Origin: Pogonophryne albipinna | Lineage: Eukaryota > Chordata > Actinopteri > Perciformes > Artedidraconidae | Reading direction: 5' to 3' | DNA: 64,000 nt | Assembly: GCA_028583405.1 (NCBI GenBank) | Contig: CM053262.1 | Location: 21,945,283 to 22,009,282 of the forward strand | Shown here: positions 12,801 through 23,053 of the stretch, in pieces | Numbering within the stretch: position 1 is the stretch's first letter | Layout of the letters: every line of letters starts with the position of its first letter | The notes under the pieces: generated by a model | What the model saw: only the letters and a program-made list of their open reading frames with translations | The model's database searches: none | Told to the model about the DNA's origin: nothing | Translations under genes and position numbers: made by a program

Positions 12801-15800
12801 TGTAGTGTCTCTACTTTAAAGAGTCTTCTCCTGCTGATGTTCAGGTGTATATCAGTATGTAGTGTCTCTACTTTAAAGAGTCCTCTCCTGCTGATGTTCA
12901 GGTTTATATCAGTGTGTAGTGTCTCTACTTTAAAGAGTCCTCTCCTGCTGATGTTCAGGTGTATATCAGTATGTAGTGTCTCTACTTTAAAGAGTCCTCT
13001 CCTGCTGATGTTCAGGTGTATATCAGTATGTAGTGTCTCTACTTTAAAGAGTCCTCTCCTGCTGATGTTCAGGTGTATATCAGTATGTAGTGGCTCTACT
13101 TTAAAGAGTCCTCTCCTGCTGATGTTCAGGTGTATATCAGTATGTAGTGTCTCTACTTTAAAGAGTCCTCTCCTGCTGATGTTCAGGTGTATATCAGTAT
13201 GTAGTGTCTCTACTTTAAAGAGTCCTCTCCTGCTGATGTTCAGGTGTATATCAGTATGTAGTGTCTCTACTTTAAAGAGTCCTCTCCTGCTGATGTTCAG
13301 GTGTATATCAGTATGTAGTGTCTCTACTTTAAAGAGTCCTCTCCTGCTAATGTTCAGGTTTATATCAGTGTGTCGTGTCTCTACTTTAAAGAGTCCTCTC
13401 CTGCTGATGTTCAGGTGTATGTAGTGTCTCTACTTTAAAGAGTCCTCTCCTGCTGATGTTCAGGTGTATATCAGTATGTAGTGTCTCTACTTTAAAGAGT
13501 CCTCTCCTGCTGATGTTCAGGTGTATATCAGTATGTAGTGTCTCTACTTTAAAGAGTCCTCTCCTGCTGATTTTCAGGTGTATATCAGTATGTAGTGTCT
13601 CTACTTTAAAGAGTCCTCTCCTGCTGATGTTCAGGTGTATATCAGTATGTAGTGGCTCTACTTTAAAGAGTCCTCTCCTGCTGATGTTCAGGTGTATATC
13701 AGTATGTAGTGTCTCTACTTTAAAGAGTCCTCTCCTGCTGATGTTCAGGTGTATATCAGTATGTAGTGTCTCTACTTTAAAGAGTCCTCTCCTGCTGATG
13801 TTCAGGTGTATATCAGTATGTAGTGGCTCTACTTTAAAGAGTCCTCTCCTGCTGATGTTCAGGTTTATATCAGTGTGTAGTGTCTCTACTTTAAAGAGTC
13901 CTCTCCTGCTGATGTTCAGGTGTATATCAGTATGTAGTGTCTCTACTTTAAAGAGTCCTCTCCTGCTGATGTTCAGGTGTATATCAGTATGTAGTGTCTC
14001 TACTTTAAAGAGTCCTCTCCTGCTGATGTTCAGGTGTATATCAGTATGTAGTGTCTCTACTTTAAAGAGTCCTCTCCTGCTGATGTTCAGGTGTATATCA
14101 GTATGTAGTGTCTCTACTTTAAAGAGTCCTCTCCTGCTGATGTTCAGGTGTATATCATTATGTAGTGTCTCTACTTTAAAGAGTCCTCTCCTGCTGATGT
14201 TCAGGTGTATATCAGTATGTAGTGTCTCTACTTTAAAGAGTCCTCTCCTGCTGATGTTCAGGTGTATATCAGTATGTAGTGTCTCTACTTTAAAGAGTCC
14301 TCACCTGCTGATGTTCAGGTGTATATCAGTATGTAGTGTCTCTACTTTAAAGAGTCCTCTCCTGCTGATGTTCAGGTGTATATCAGTATGTAGTGTCTCT
14401 ACTTTAAAGAGTCCTCTCCTGCTGATGTTCAGGTGTATATCAGTATGTAGTGTCTCTACTTTAAAGAGTCTTCTCCTGCTGATGTTCAGGTGTATATCAG
14501 TATGTAGTGTCTCTACTTTAAAGAGTCCTCTCCTGCTGATGTTCAGGTGTATATCAGTATGTAGTGTCTCTTTAAAGAGTGCTCTTCTGCTGATGTTCAG
14601 GTGTATATCAGTATGTAGTGTCTCTACTTTAAAGAGTCCTCTCCTGCTGATGTTCAGCTGTATATCAGTATGTAGTGTCTCTACTTTAAAGAGTCCTCTC
14701 CTGCTGATGTTCAGGTGTATATCAGTATGTAGTGGCTCTACTTTAAAGAGTCCTCTCCTGCTGATGTTCAGGTGTATATCAGTATGTAGTAGCTCTACTT
14801 TAAAGAGTCCTCTCCTGCTGATGTTCAGGTGTATATCAGTATGTAGTGTCTCTACTTTAAAGAGTCCTCTCCTGCTGATGTTCAGGTGTATATCAGTATG
14901 TAGTGCCTCTACTTTAAAGAGTCCTCTCCTGCTGATGTTCAGGTGTATATCAGTATGTAGTGCCTCTACTTTAAAGAGTCCTCTCCTGCTGATGTTCAGG
15001 TGTATATCAGTATGTAGTGCCTCTACTTTAAAGAGTCCTCTCCTGCTGATGTTCAGGTGTATATCAGTATGTAGTGTCTCTACTTTAAAGAGTCTTCTCC
15101 TGCTGATGTTCAGGTGTATATCAGTATGTAGTGTCTCTACTTTAAAGAGTCCTCTCCTGCTGATGTTCAGGTGTATATCAGTATGTAGTGTCTCTTTAAA
15201 GAGTGCTCTTCTGCTGATGTTCAGGTGTATATCAGTATGTAGTGTCTCTACTTTAAAGAGTCCTCTCCTGCTGATGTTCAGCTGTATATCAGTATGTAGT
15301 GTCTCTACTTTAAAGAGTCCTCTCCTGCTGATGTTCAGGTGTATATCAGTATGTAGTGGCTCTACTTTAAAGAGTCCTCTCCTGCTGATGTTCAGGTGTA
15401 TATCAGTATGTAGTGTCTCTACTTTAAAGAGTCCTCTCCTGCTGATGTTCAGGTGTATATCAGTATGTAGTGGCTCTACTTTAAAGAGTCCTCTCCTGCT
15501 GATGTTCAGGTGTATATCAGTATGTAGTGCCTCTACTTTAAAGAGTCCTCTCCTGCTGATGTTCAGGTGTATATCAGTATGTAGTGCCTCTACTTTAAAG
15601 AGTCCTCTCCTGCTGATGTTCAGGTGTATATCAGTATGTAGTGCCTCTACTTTAAAGAGTCCTCTCCTGCTGATGTTCAGGTGTATATCAGTATGTAGTG
15701 CCTCTACTTTAAAGAGTCCTCTCCTGCTGATGTTCAGGTGTATATCAGTATGTAGTGTCTCTACATGTCTCCATGCTTTAATGTTCAAAAAGCTCTTTAT

Positions 15801-18800
15801 TTTGCTGCAGCACCTCTTTTCACCCTCTGTCTGAAACCAGAGCCCAGTCTGCTCTGATTGGTTAGCTGGCCGGCTCTGTTGCGTTTCGGCAACCGCTTAC
15901 ATATGTCCCACCCCTTAGACTATCACGTACGATGTGTTGGAGCGCTAGCCAATAGAAACGTCAAGACATCAAGTGTGATGTAGTGATGTCCCCTTGTTGT
16001 GGAAGTAAACAAAGGAGGCGTTTCAGGCCCATCATTGTTCCCTGATTTTAGCCTTTGCAGACCATTTACATGCACATCCATTATAACACACTACAGGAGA
16101 GGGAAACCCACAAAGCATGAGAGGACCCCTCTAAAGATGAATGTTAATAGGGATTTTAATAAAGCTCATTTGTCTTTTTAATATCTTTGTCCCTTGTTCT
16201 TCTTTTCACACGAGCTGCAAGTGTGTGGATGTTGTGTGATGGATAACCCACAAATGTTGTTAAACCTAATTACCGTGAAAACATTTTCAATCTCCCGAAG
16301 ACACTGACCCCCCCCCCCCCCCTCCACAGTAAAGCGATAACACCTCTAACCCAGTGCAGTCCTGCTCAGGGCGACAGGCTTTCACTCAGGCTCCATAATG
16401 CCTGCTAATAATATGTCTGACAAAGATAAATTGGATTCTCTTCAGCCCACGAAGGGAATTAACGCCAACCTCCAGGCAGGCGGCAGGCACACTAGGGAAT
16501 TGGGAACACAATCACATGTACAGAGAGAAACACATATTTAGACTTCCTACTGTGTAAACACTCACTCTCAACTCTCCGAAGCCTAAGCATTTTGTATTAT
16601 ATTTGTTTAAAACATCGCAAAAAACAATGAATAAATCACAAGCTTTGACGGACAAAAGAAAACAATCTATGGCTGTAAAAGAAATGGGAACAAAATGGGA
16701 ACATTGTCCCGTCTTTTCAAATGTTTCACAAAAAACAATCTCAACCCGCCTATAAACAATACACTTGTATAGTAATCCACATTACTTTCATTGAATAGGC
16801 TCTGAGCCTCTGCAAAGCATACAGACGAAGGATTGGTTTATGAAAGTGCTTGCTATTGATCCACATGTCACAAAGGAAAGAATGGAGCGTCAAAAAGTGT
16901 GAGACATCCTAAAGCCGTAATCTATGGAAAGAAATCAAATAGACTGTACACAATGAGTTTGTTGTCTCACTATATGGAAAGTATTCTCTATTTGGAAGTC
17001 CAATACATCTCCTCGTAAGAGCATTTGGTCCTCAAGTATAGAGCACAAATACAAACAACACATTTACACTCTATAATTGTTTTAACACGTTCACCCCCTC
17101 ACACTAAAAGGCTGCGGCACACATGTGGGCACATATTGAACATTGTGTGCCGTGTGGGAATATGAGGGTGACTCAGTGAGGCTCTGCAGACACTTCAGTT
17201 TGAACATATGTGATCTATACTTTGGCAGCACTTAAGAGCGATGAATTTCTCGGTAAGCGGGAGCTTGTTAAGAGACTGCAGCCGGAGAGGATCTGTCAGA
17301 GTGCTCACGCTGTTTTACATACAATTACACTTGTATATCAAAGCAGGGTTGGGAGGTACTTTAAACTGATTCTGTTTTCTAGTTAGATGTAAAAAAATCG
17401 TCGCATCACAATATAAAAGTAACCTGATTACTTTCTGTTACTTTTGGATAATATCAAATGCAATGTGTCGTCTGCTCAGAGATGTTGTGTATAGGAAAAC
17501 CTGCCTTTCTTTATTCCTTGTTACACGTAATCTGCTACTCCCTAAACCTGCATATACTTTTTCTGATATAATCGTGAAGTAGAGGCAACTTTTTGAGCTA
17601 TCTTTCTTCACAAAAGTTGGACCTCTTCACTGTCAGATGCCCCTGTATTGAATATATAACAAAAACAAGGATAAATCTTGACCTGAAATAATCTCCAGAC
17701 AACAAATGGAGATGCTGCTGTAGTCAGGAAACACATTCGCTCCTAAGGATGTATTGTTCAAAGTGAGCACTTACTCTCATTGCCAATGCAACCACTTCCT
17801 TCAAGTACAAGTCATACATCAGCAGAACCATCCAGGGGTAAGGTATAGCTTGCTCAAGGGCACATGATTAGTGCCTGCTGCAGGATTGGACAGGAGATAC
17901 TCGGTCACTTTTACTGCACAATCACACCTGCAGAAGCCAACCAGCAACCCTGTGGTCACAACAAGCGAATCCCCATCCATCAGATTACAGCCTGCGGGCG
18001 ACGGTGCGTTCACTGCCAGTCTTGGGATTTGAAAGTCTTTGTCTTGGTCTCAAATGCTTTTCCCACAGCTGTTTCCCAGATATTACTGACCTTTACATTC
18101 CTGCTAAATTATGAAATAGTGTACCCTTGTGTCATCTTCTCATGACTCATTCCTTATGGGATTTTAAGCCCTTTGAATCTGAAAAAAAAACGCTGTAGCT
18201 GCATGACTGCCTGCAGAGACTCATGACTGATTCTTGGCGAGGTTCCCGGCTACCTCAATTCACCTTTCATAGGATATAATCATGTTTATTTGTCAGATTC
18301 TACCCACTGAGAATGTTAATTATGTTTTTTTTAAATGGTTGACCTGCTGCTGAATTTTCTGCTCACTGTCCGAAATAGAGCTTTTTGCTGACAGTGAGCA
18401 AACGTTGGGCAGCAGGGCGGCTGCTTGTTAAACATTACTTGACTTCAACCAGATGATTTTCAGACGTCATGTGGGCAAACACCTGCCCTTGAGCAACTCA
18501 CTCAGTTACCCCCAAGATTAAAGGATGGCATTACACACCCACACACCCAATCATGGCCCCTCTGCAGTGTGTCTTCCGCGTGCTGAGTATTACTTTGATG
18601 AAAGGCGGATGCTCAGAGTCACGTCTTCGGTACAAGTAATGGAGTTTCTGGAGAGAAGGATGTGAGCTGAGAAAATGAACAATTACCACTCGAGTATGAA
18701 TCATTAACGTGCAAATACGAATTAACAGCAAACATACATTTCAATTTGCCCCTTGCAGTTGCTTCAACATAATTTGAAGCGCAGCCAATTAACCGAAGAA

Positions 18801-21109
18801 AAATGAAGTTGTGTTAGTATTCAATATGTGCTATAGCAATTATGTTTAATCTACAATAATTGTATCATCATTATCTTCTTCCCATCACCCACGCCCTTGT
18901 CACTAGATAATAAGTTCCTAATGATCCTAATCTGTTATGAATTTAGCTCAATTTTCTTGTTTTCTCTCGAACGTCGGCTACTCACTGCCAAGCATCTGAA
19001 TATCAATCTCTTCCACAACCTCTCTGCTTGCTCTACTTTCTCACCCTTCTTCCCTTCAGTGATTCCCAAAAGCCAAGTGGATAAAATATATTATAAGCAG
19101 ATACAGTATGAATGGATACACAGCAGAAATAGCTAGCAAAAAGGCTACACAAAGCTAAAAAGTCGATGCTCTTAAAGTTAAAGGAATAACTGTTGAAATG
19201 GATAAACATAATGAATAAAAAATGTTGTTAGTTGCAAAATCTTAAAGGTCCCATGACTGATCATAATTCCATTGTTGAGGACTACAAGAGTAGATTTACA
19301 TTGTTCAATGTTCCTAACTCACATTGGTTTCTCAAACAGCATCTCTGTATAGCATGTGTATTCACTCTCTGTCCTACACGGCTTGTTGGAGCTCCTGTCC
19401 CCCTCCCCTCCCCTCCCTGTGAGCCCACTGTGCTCTGATTGGTCAGCTCGCCCACTCTGTTCTGATGAGTCCACCACCGTTACAGCTGAACATCAGTGAT
19501 TATGTGTTACAATGGCGTTTGTTAGCAACCAGAAAATAACACCAGTAATGACAAACAGATGAGAATGCTGCGTGGGGTCTGGGTGCCGTGTTGGCGGGAC
19601 GTTGCGGGGCTCGCTGCTGTGAGGAGCGGACAGTGTGAGCTGGGTTACTGGTGTATAGTTTCCTGGTTGCTGCGCGGAGCCGCGGCTGAGAAAAGATAAG
19701 GCAGAGCGAGTGTGTGTATGGGAGGAGCGGACCAATCCGCGGAGCCGTTACGTCACTACGACCAGGAAGAAAACAATGGAAAAAGATAAATCTCCAACGA
19801 TGCGTTCTGGGGCAGCAGAGACAGGTCTTTTCTGTGTTAGAGTTTTACTCGCTACAGAGTGTACTTTGAGGATTTGTGACTCTGCAGACCGTTTACATGC
19901 ATAACACACAAGGGGACGGGTAATAACCAGAAAAGCATGACATGGGACCTTTAAACAAAAGTAATAGATACGTTAGCTATAAGGAGGCTACATGGTTGAA
20001 ACATTGCTAATAGTATTTTGGATTAGCTCTATTTAGGCTAGGGGCTAGTGGTCTAAAAAGCAAGGGAAGAACTGAGGGAAATAGCTGCATGCTAGCTTAT
20101 GATCAAGAACCGTTTGTTTTCCAAGTTAAATGACATGTTAGAGAAAAAGCACACTGCCTAATCCATAAAAAGATCCTTATCAACCATCTGAAACAACCAA
20201 CAATCTGCTAACTGAACGCATTAATGTGTCAGCACTATTTTAAGTGCTGAGGTCTGAGACAAAAACAGAGTCAACAGACTGAAGTGCTTTAGTGCTTGTT
20301 CGACAGAGGGAGATATAGACAGGAAGAACAGGTGTAAGGTGGACTTCCTGTAAGTTTATAATAACTTATTCAGAGCACTTCTTTGCCCCTTTTTGACAAA
20401 TCTGCTGAATCCCCTCAAATATTTTCTAGTAAGCTCCACAAAACCCCGAGGTCGACCTGGGCATTATCACTAAGTTAGGCCAATGGGAAAACTGTAAGAT
20501 GTGGGAAACGTGAGACAAAAAAAAGGTTGTGAACCACTGAAGACACACAACATACAGACCCTCTGACCCCTGACCTCCTCACATCCACGGCCCAGGGCAT
20601 CACCAGGGAGTTAACTTATTTAGAGCACTTCTTTGCCACTTTTTGACAAATCCCTGATATTTATAGTAAGCTAAACAAAACCCGCGTGACCCACAGATCA
20701 ACCCGGGTCGACCTGGGCATCATCACTAAGTTAAGGCAATGGGAAAACTGTAAGATGTAGGAAACCTGAGACAATGAGACACTGAAAACCACTCAACATT
20801 CAGACCTCCTGAGCTCCTCACCTCCAGGTACACGGCCCAGGGCATCACCAGCGAGGCCACCAGCAGGTCGGCCACAGCCAGGCTGACCACCAGGTAGTTG
20901 GTGGTGGTCTGCAGGGAGCGCTCCCTCACCACGGCCATACACACCAGTACGTTTCCAAACACGATGGCCAGGATGAGCAGCGAGTAGAGCATGGCGTAGT
21001 AGTTACGCTCATCCTGCTCTGACGCCTCTGAGCTCTCGTTCCTCTCCGAGTCCCACCACAGGCGGTCCGATTCGTTCCAGACCTGCTCTGCGCTGCTAAA
21101 CATCGCCAT
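607..21109 (-). CDS. drd3: Dopamine receptor D3-like GPCR, partial gene, four coding exons
   Basis: Class A amine GPCR of the D2-like group, which couples to Gi and lowers cAMP at the plasma membrane. Joining 21109-20822, 8461-8349, 6251-6115 and 800-607 keeps one frame and gives the N-terminus through transmembrane segment 5 and the start of loop 3. Visible marks are NYYAML before TM1, [15 protein letters not shown] in TM2, the amine-binding Asp in [15 protein letters not shown] (TM3), the DRY motif formed across the exon 2/3 junction (SIDR|YTAV), and the TM5 serines in [13 protein letters not shown]. The run [13 protein letters not shown] and FGFNTT point to D3 rather than D2 or D4. The start Met-Ala-Met is the first ATG after a TTTGGTAG acceptor. 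Intron 1 is 12.4 kb and full of minisatellite. The last exons are outside the window. A D2 paralogue is the main alternative. Confidence 0.9.
820..2333. mobile_element. piggyBac-like TTAA non-autonomous element carrying a minisatellite
   Basis: The left end reads TTAAAGGTCACCTATTATG and the right end, reverse-complemented, TTAAAGGTCCCCTATTAT, so the terminal inverted repeats are flanked by the TTAA duplication typical of piggyBac-type elements. There is no transposase. The interior holds the 37-bp array (851-1885), then unique-looking sequence with TTTCTATAAAATCTGTCTG and a C-rich run near 2060. The element lies in drd3 intron 3 and its left TTAA is 19 nt from exon 4. Confidence 0.75.
851..1885. 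repeat. 37-bp minisatellite, about 28 copies
   Basis: Tandem copies of a 37-bp pyrimidine-rich unit containing CATCAACATGTGTCCCCTCT and TCTTCATGTCTCTTCTA. Variants are mostly single substitutions (CCCC or CGCC, ACATG or ACACG, TACATC or CACATC). Because 37 is not a multiple of three and the unit has no stop in any plus frame, three overlapping long open frames arise, each with a 37-residue period. They are a by-product of the repeat, not genes. Confidence 0.95.
3592..4000 (+). mobile_element. LTR-like fragment related to the solo LTR at 6274
   Basis: Begins TGTCACATCC and shares blocks with the solo LTR at 6274-6711, in opposite orientation: TTTAGTCTGTGC..., GTCAGTGCCAGTTCGTCTTG and CACCTGTGTATTTA. 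The 3' boundary is unclear and no matching direct repeat is visible. Nested in the TTAA element. Confidence 0.4.
4258..4897. mobile_element. Foldback MITE with about 200-bp inverted repeats
   Basis: The left arm starts GAGTGGCGAAGTCCCGCCC; the right arm reverse-complements to GGAGAGGCGAAGTTCCTCCC. Both arms run through matching blocks (GTATTGAAGTCAATGGAGAG, ATGATGTTTGTCAAT) for about 200 bp, at moderate divergence. The spacer holds a short TG run and ATCCCAGAATCCC. TATA on both sides may be the target duplication. Confidence 0.6.
5372..5899. mobile_element. hAT-type non-autonomous element
   Basis: Starts CAGGGGTGTCCAAACTACGG and ends with the inverted match AGTTTGGACACCCGTG; the interior contains GGCCCGTGGGCCAAATGCGG and ends in GTGGCCCTCAGTG. 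No clear 8-bp duplication. A truncated second copy lies at 21262-21570. Located in drd3 intron 3. Confidence 0.65.
6115..6251 (-). CDS. drd3: drd3 coding exon 3 (DRY motif end to TM4)
   Basis: Acceptor TTTTCCTGCAG above 6251 and donor GTCAGG at 6114. The 137-bp exon completes the Arg of DRY, then [11 protein letters not shown], the basic second intracellular loop and TM4 ([19 protein letters not shown]). A solo LTR begins 22 nt upstream in the sense of transcription. Confidence 0.9.
6274..6711 (-). mobile_element. Solo LTR with 5-bp target duplication
   Basis: 438 bp with TGTCA...TGACA termini, flanked by TTTAC on both sides (6269-6273 and 6712-6716), as expected for an LTR-retrotransposon integration. 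Read on the minus strand it has TTTAAATTCCCCTG in a promoter-like position and an AATAAAG poly(A) signal, so it lies sense to drd3. There is no internal region; recombination between two LTRs is the usual origin. Confidence 0.7.
6717..8304. other. drd3 intron 2, no gene seen
   Basis: Intron sequence without an exon-like frame or a transposon end I can name. Open frames here are short and lack codon structure. Confidence 0.5.
8305..8345. repeat. Short tandem repeat (ACACACATT)n at the exon 2 donor
   Basis: Four near-perfect copies of ACACACATT-like 9- to 11-mers. On the minus strand this becomes GTGTGTAAT repeats starting within about 5 nt of the drd3 exon 2 donor GTGAG. Confidence 0.7.
8349..8461 (-). 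CDS. drd3: drd3 coding exon 2 (TM3)
   Basis: Acceptor CTGTCCTGCAG above 8461, donor GTGAGTG from 8348. The 113-bp exon encodes [16 protein letters not shown], the TM3 core [18 protein letters not shown] with its ligand-binding Asp, and the first two bases of the DRY Arg. It also supplies the loop-1/TM3 Cys that pairs with loop 2. Confidence 0.92.
8629..11060. repeat. 57-bp minisatellite, array 1, about 42 copies
   Basis: Tandem 57-bp units (for example AGTCCTCTCCTGCTGATGTT, CAGGTGTATATCAGTATGTA and GTGTCTCTACTTTAAAG joined). Units at the left edge (8636-9520) carry many 1-2 bp indels and TATTAGTATG variants; from 9520 on they are nearly identical. 57 = 3 x 19, so the plus frame gives endless [19 protein letters not shown] repeats. 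The array lies in drd3 intron 1. Confidence 0.97.
11061..12155 (-). mobile_element. 5'-truncated LINE (L2/CR1-like) inside the minisatellite
   Basis: On the minus strand from about 12037 it encodes the C-terminal part of a non-LTR reverse transcriptase: [51 protein letters not shown] and SLHWLPV. The frame meets one TAA after RIDF (near 11576) and continues as [11 protein letters not shown] toward 11290. The 3' tail (CACCTTTCAACACAAGGC on the plus strand near 11077) is shared with the copy at 21606. The minisatellite resumes at the matching unit position after it, so it inserted into an existing array. Confidence 0.85.
12156..15763. repeat. 57-bp minisatellite, array 2, about 63 copies with higher-order blocks
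   Basis: Continues the unit of array 1. Marker variants recur at multi-unit spacing. GGTTTATATCAGTGTG units start near 12444, 12901, 13357 and 13862, that is 8, 8 and 9 units apart allowing for small indels. A 3-bp-deleted unit (GTCTCTTTAAAGAGTGCTC) with its neighbours recurs after 624 bp (11 units less 3 bp). The longest resulting open frame is 792 codons on the plus strand, with 495 on the minus strand; both are by-products. Confidence 0.97.
15764..16137. mobile_element. Right half of a TTAA-family element adjoining array 2
   Basis: Begins ATGTCTCCATGCTTTAATGT directly after the last 57-bp unit, followed by GCTGCAGCACCTCTTTT, GACCATTTACATGCAC and AGCATGAGAGGACCCCTCTA. The same blocks occur at 4110-4250, and the later ones at 19380-19954. 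The minisatellite therefore looks like an internal expansion of this element family. No left arm is seen at 8629. Confidence 0.6.
16138..19241. other. drd3 intron 1, unique-looking part, no gene seen
   Basis: About 3 kb of ordinary AT-rich intron with a C16 run near 16308 and no exon, RNA gene or named element that I can support. Confidence 0.5.
19242..19954. mobile_element. piggyBac-like TTAA MITE
   Basis: Left end TTAAAGGTCCCATGACTGA; right end reverse-complements to TTAAAGGTCCCATGTCATGC, each at a TTAA. The 713-bp interior has a C-rich block near 19400 and GACCGTTTACATGCATAAC near the right end, a family signature. No transposase. Confidence 0.8.
19955..20358. other. drd3 intron 1, no feature seen
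   Basis: Intron sequence without recognisable elements or exon-like frames. Confidence 0.4.
20359..20858. repeat. Tandem duplication of about 247 bp including the 3' end of drd3 exon 1
   Basis: Copy 1 (about 20359-20611) and copy 2 (about 20613-20858) share AGCACTTCTTTGCC, GGTCGACCTGGGCAT, GGAAAACTGTAAGATGT and CACGGCCCAGGGCATCACCA. Copy 2 contains the real exon 1 end and its GTGAGG donor; copy 1 holds a relic of about 30 exonic bases and a GTGAGG of its own (minus strand). Confidence 0.75.
20822..21109 (-). CDS. drd3: drd3 first coding exon (N-terminus, TM1, TM2)
   Basis: 288 bp, 96 codons from MAMFSS to VYLE, then donor GTGAGG at 20821. The N-terminus carries NES N-glycosylation sequons (WNES, RNESS). 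TM1 is [22 protein letters not shown]2 is [18 protein letters not shown] with the sodium-site Asp. The first of two close ATGs (21109) is chosen; the second is two codons on. Confidence 0.92.
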
Positions 21110-21151
21110 GGAGACGTCCCGGTGACATGGGAGATGAGATGTTCGGCAGAC
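21110..21151 (-). other. drd3 5' untranslated part of the first coding exon
   Basis: A minus-strand acceptor TTTGGTAG sits at 21152-21159, giving a 42-nt leader before the ATG. This implies an upstream non-coding exon, as known for mammalian D2-like receptor genes. Confidence 0.5.
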
Positions 21152-21261
21152 CTACCAAAGGGAAAGAGCAGAGTTGAGTGTTTATCCATTCAACACACAA
21201 CCTCTATTGGTTCCTCTCACATCTCTTTAGATCACTAATATTCATGAATTAAAAGTTGATA

Positions 21262-21570
21262 ATAAAAAAGCCCAATAACTTATTTACATAACAAGCTTGA
21301 AATATACCCTTCCTATTTCCTCTTATTATCAGCAATCTGAGGCTCGTGTTTTATGGATTGAGCTGCCAACAAGATAAATGAAGCCCTCAGGAGAGCTGGG
21401 ATGTAGGCTGTTTGTTTTCATAAAGCATATTCAAGGACCAAGCATAATTTACCTATTGATTTTGCTGACTTATAACTTAACTTATGAGGCAATATACCTC
21501 TAGTGAGCGGCCCAGCCCTCCGTATATTTGTATGTATGTGGCCCTCGGAGAAAAAAGTTTGGACACCCCT
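21262..21570. mobile_element. Truncated copy of the hAT element at 5372
   Basis: Shares AAGCCCAATAACTTA, CTGAGGCT, GAGCTGCCAACAA, GATGTAGGCTGTTT and the end AGTTTGGACACCCCTG with 5600-5899. The left third is missing. Confidence 0.7.
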
Positions 21571-21605
21571 GCTTTAGATTAAAGGGTGGCACATTCGCCA
21601 TCAAT

Positions 21606-21925
21606 GCAAGGCACGTTTATTCATATAGCACCTTTCAACACAAGGCCATTCAAAGTGCAAAAACAGCATTTAGAGCATTAGGAAATAGTGCAGCTGAGAT
21701 GTGAAAAGTTCAATTAAAAGCAGCGACAGAGAGAAAAGTCTTCAGCCTTAGTAAGAGTTGCAGCGGACACGAAGGATTCTGTTCAAGAAATATGGAGCAT
21801 AATAACTGAACGCTGCTTCTCCATGTTTAGTTCTGACTGAAAGCAGACCCGTCCCAGAAGACCTGAGAGTTCTGGATGGTTCATATAGAGATCAGAAATG
21901 TATTTGGCCCTAAACCATTCAGATG
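21606..21925 (-). mobile_element. LINE 3' end, same family as 11061-12155
   Basis: Matches the 3' tail and C-terminal coding end of the LINE in the array (CACCTTTCAACACAAGGC, AGCGACAGAGAGAAAAGTC, GAACGCTGCTTCTCCATGTT), with small deletions. Lies upstream of the drd3 coding start. Confidence 0.7.
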
Positions 21926-22960
21926 TTGGTGGCGGCATCATTTCAGGTCGAAGGCCCGCTGGGGAACATCTCTTGGCTCCTTTAGTAACATTAGTCAGAT
22001 AGACTGATAAATAAAACAGCTGAAAAGCATCCCTGCAGGGAGTTCCTTGCAGTATACACTTGCTCAAGTGCTTTCCCCCCCCTCCTGCTGATTGAGAAAT
22101 GAAGCAAATATCGATGCCTCCAGAAGCTCCTTGGATTCTACAGATAAGGAACTCGATAAAAGACTCAGCAGAGATGAATGCTCTGAACAGCAAACTTCCT
22201 CAGCGCCATTCAGTCAGCCTCTCATAGCGTTCCTTCCTGCAACAACTTTGAATACGGCAAACTCCAAAAGCAGAGATGGTGACTTCAATGAGGGGCTGGC
22301 AGATTGCCTTTGAGCAGTGTCGGGGAGGTTTGCTCATGAGGGAGGGGTAATAAGTCTAGTCTCAGAGGTCTGGTTGGCTGCCATCCCGGCTCTGCTCCTC
22401 GCAATCCATCCTCCCTGGCCTGAATCCACATATCATTGCTGTTAGTGCTCACACCTGTGTGTCTGCATGTTCAACACACTGATCCATCCCATGCAGTCTC
22501 TCTTCCTGCGACAGAAATGAAGAGGAAGAAGCTGAGATCATTTTTAGATCTGGCTCGAACCCAGTAAAGCTTTTTAAAGATGTTCTCAGTCTGTTACTCC
22601 ACTCAATGGCTCCAGTGTCATTATCAACAAGAGAGGACGCAGAAACAGCCACTGATACCCATCCTATTGAAGCCTCCGGATAGGAGTGAGTTCATCAAAG
22701 TCAGGTGTGACAGGTCACCAAGATGGCAAATCATAAAACCACAAACACATTCATTTACATCCAGCGGCACTCGTTATGTGACACAAAGCTGCAGAGTGCT
22801 CCAGTGAATGGTTTGCTTGTACATTGTAACTCAAGTGGAAATTGAAACTGATTCCCCTTGTCACTCTTTTGTTCCCTCTCATATTAACCAATGGCAATGT
22901 GCAGAACTCTGACCTAAACGTGTTTGTGATCTGGACATGAATGGACCCTCAATTGCAAGC

Positions 22961-22961
<1 letters not shown>
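21926..22961. other. Upstream drd3 intron, no gene seen
   Basis: No exon-like frame with splice signals and no named repeat found between the LINE tail and the TG run. Confidence 0.4.

Positions 22962-23051
<90 letters not shown>
22962..23051. repeat. (TG)45 microsatellite
   Basis: Uninterrupted TG dinucleotide run of 90 bp. Confidence 0.98.

Positions 23052-23053
<2 letters not shown>

Noticed and set aside
851..15763. CRISPR array
   Set aside because: Units are contiguous with no unique spacers, no cas genes, and the genome is eukaryotic.
13456..15834. 792-codon plus-strand frame of [19 protein letters not shown] repeats, and its 495-codon antisense frame
   Set aside because: Period 57 is divisible by three, so any stop-free unit gives a long frame. 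It lies in an intron, is broken by indels elsewhere in the array, and has no start context, splice signals or known family.
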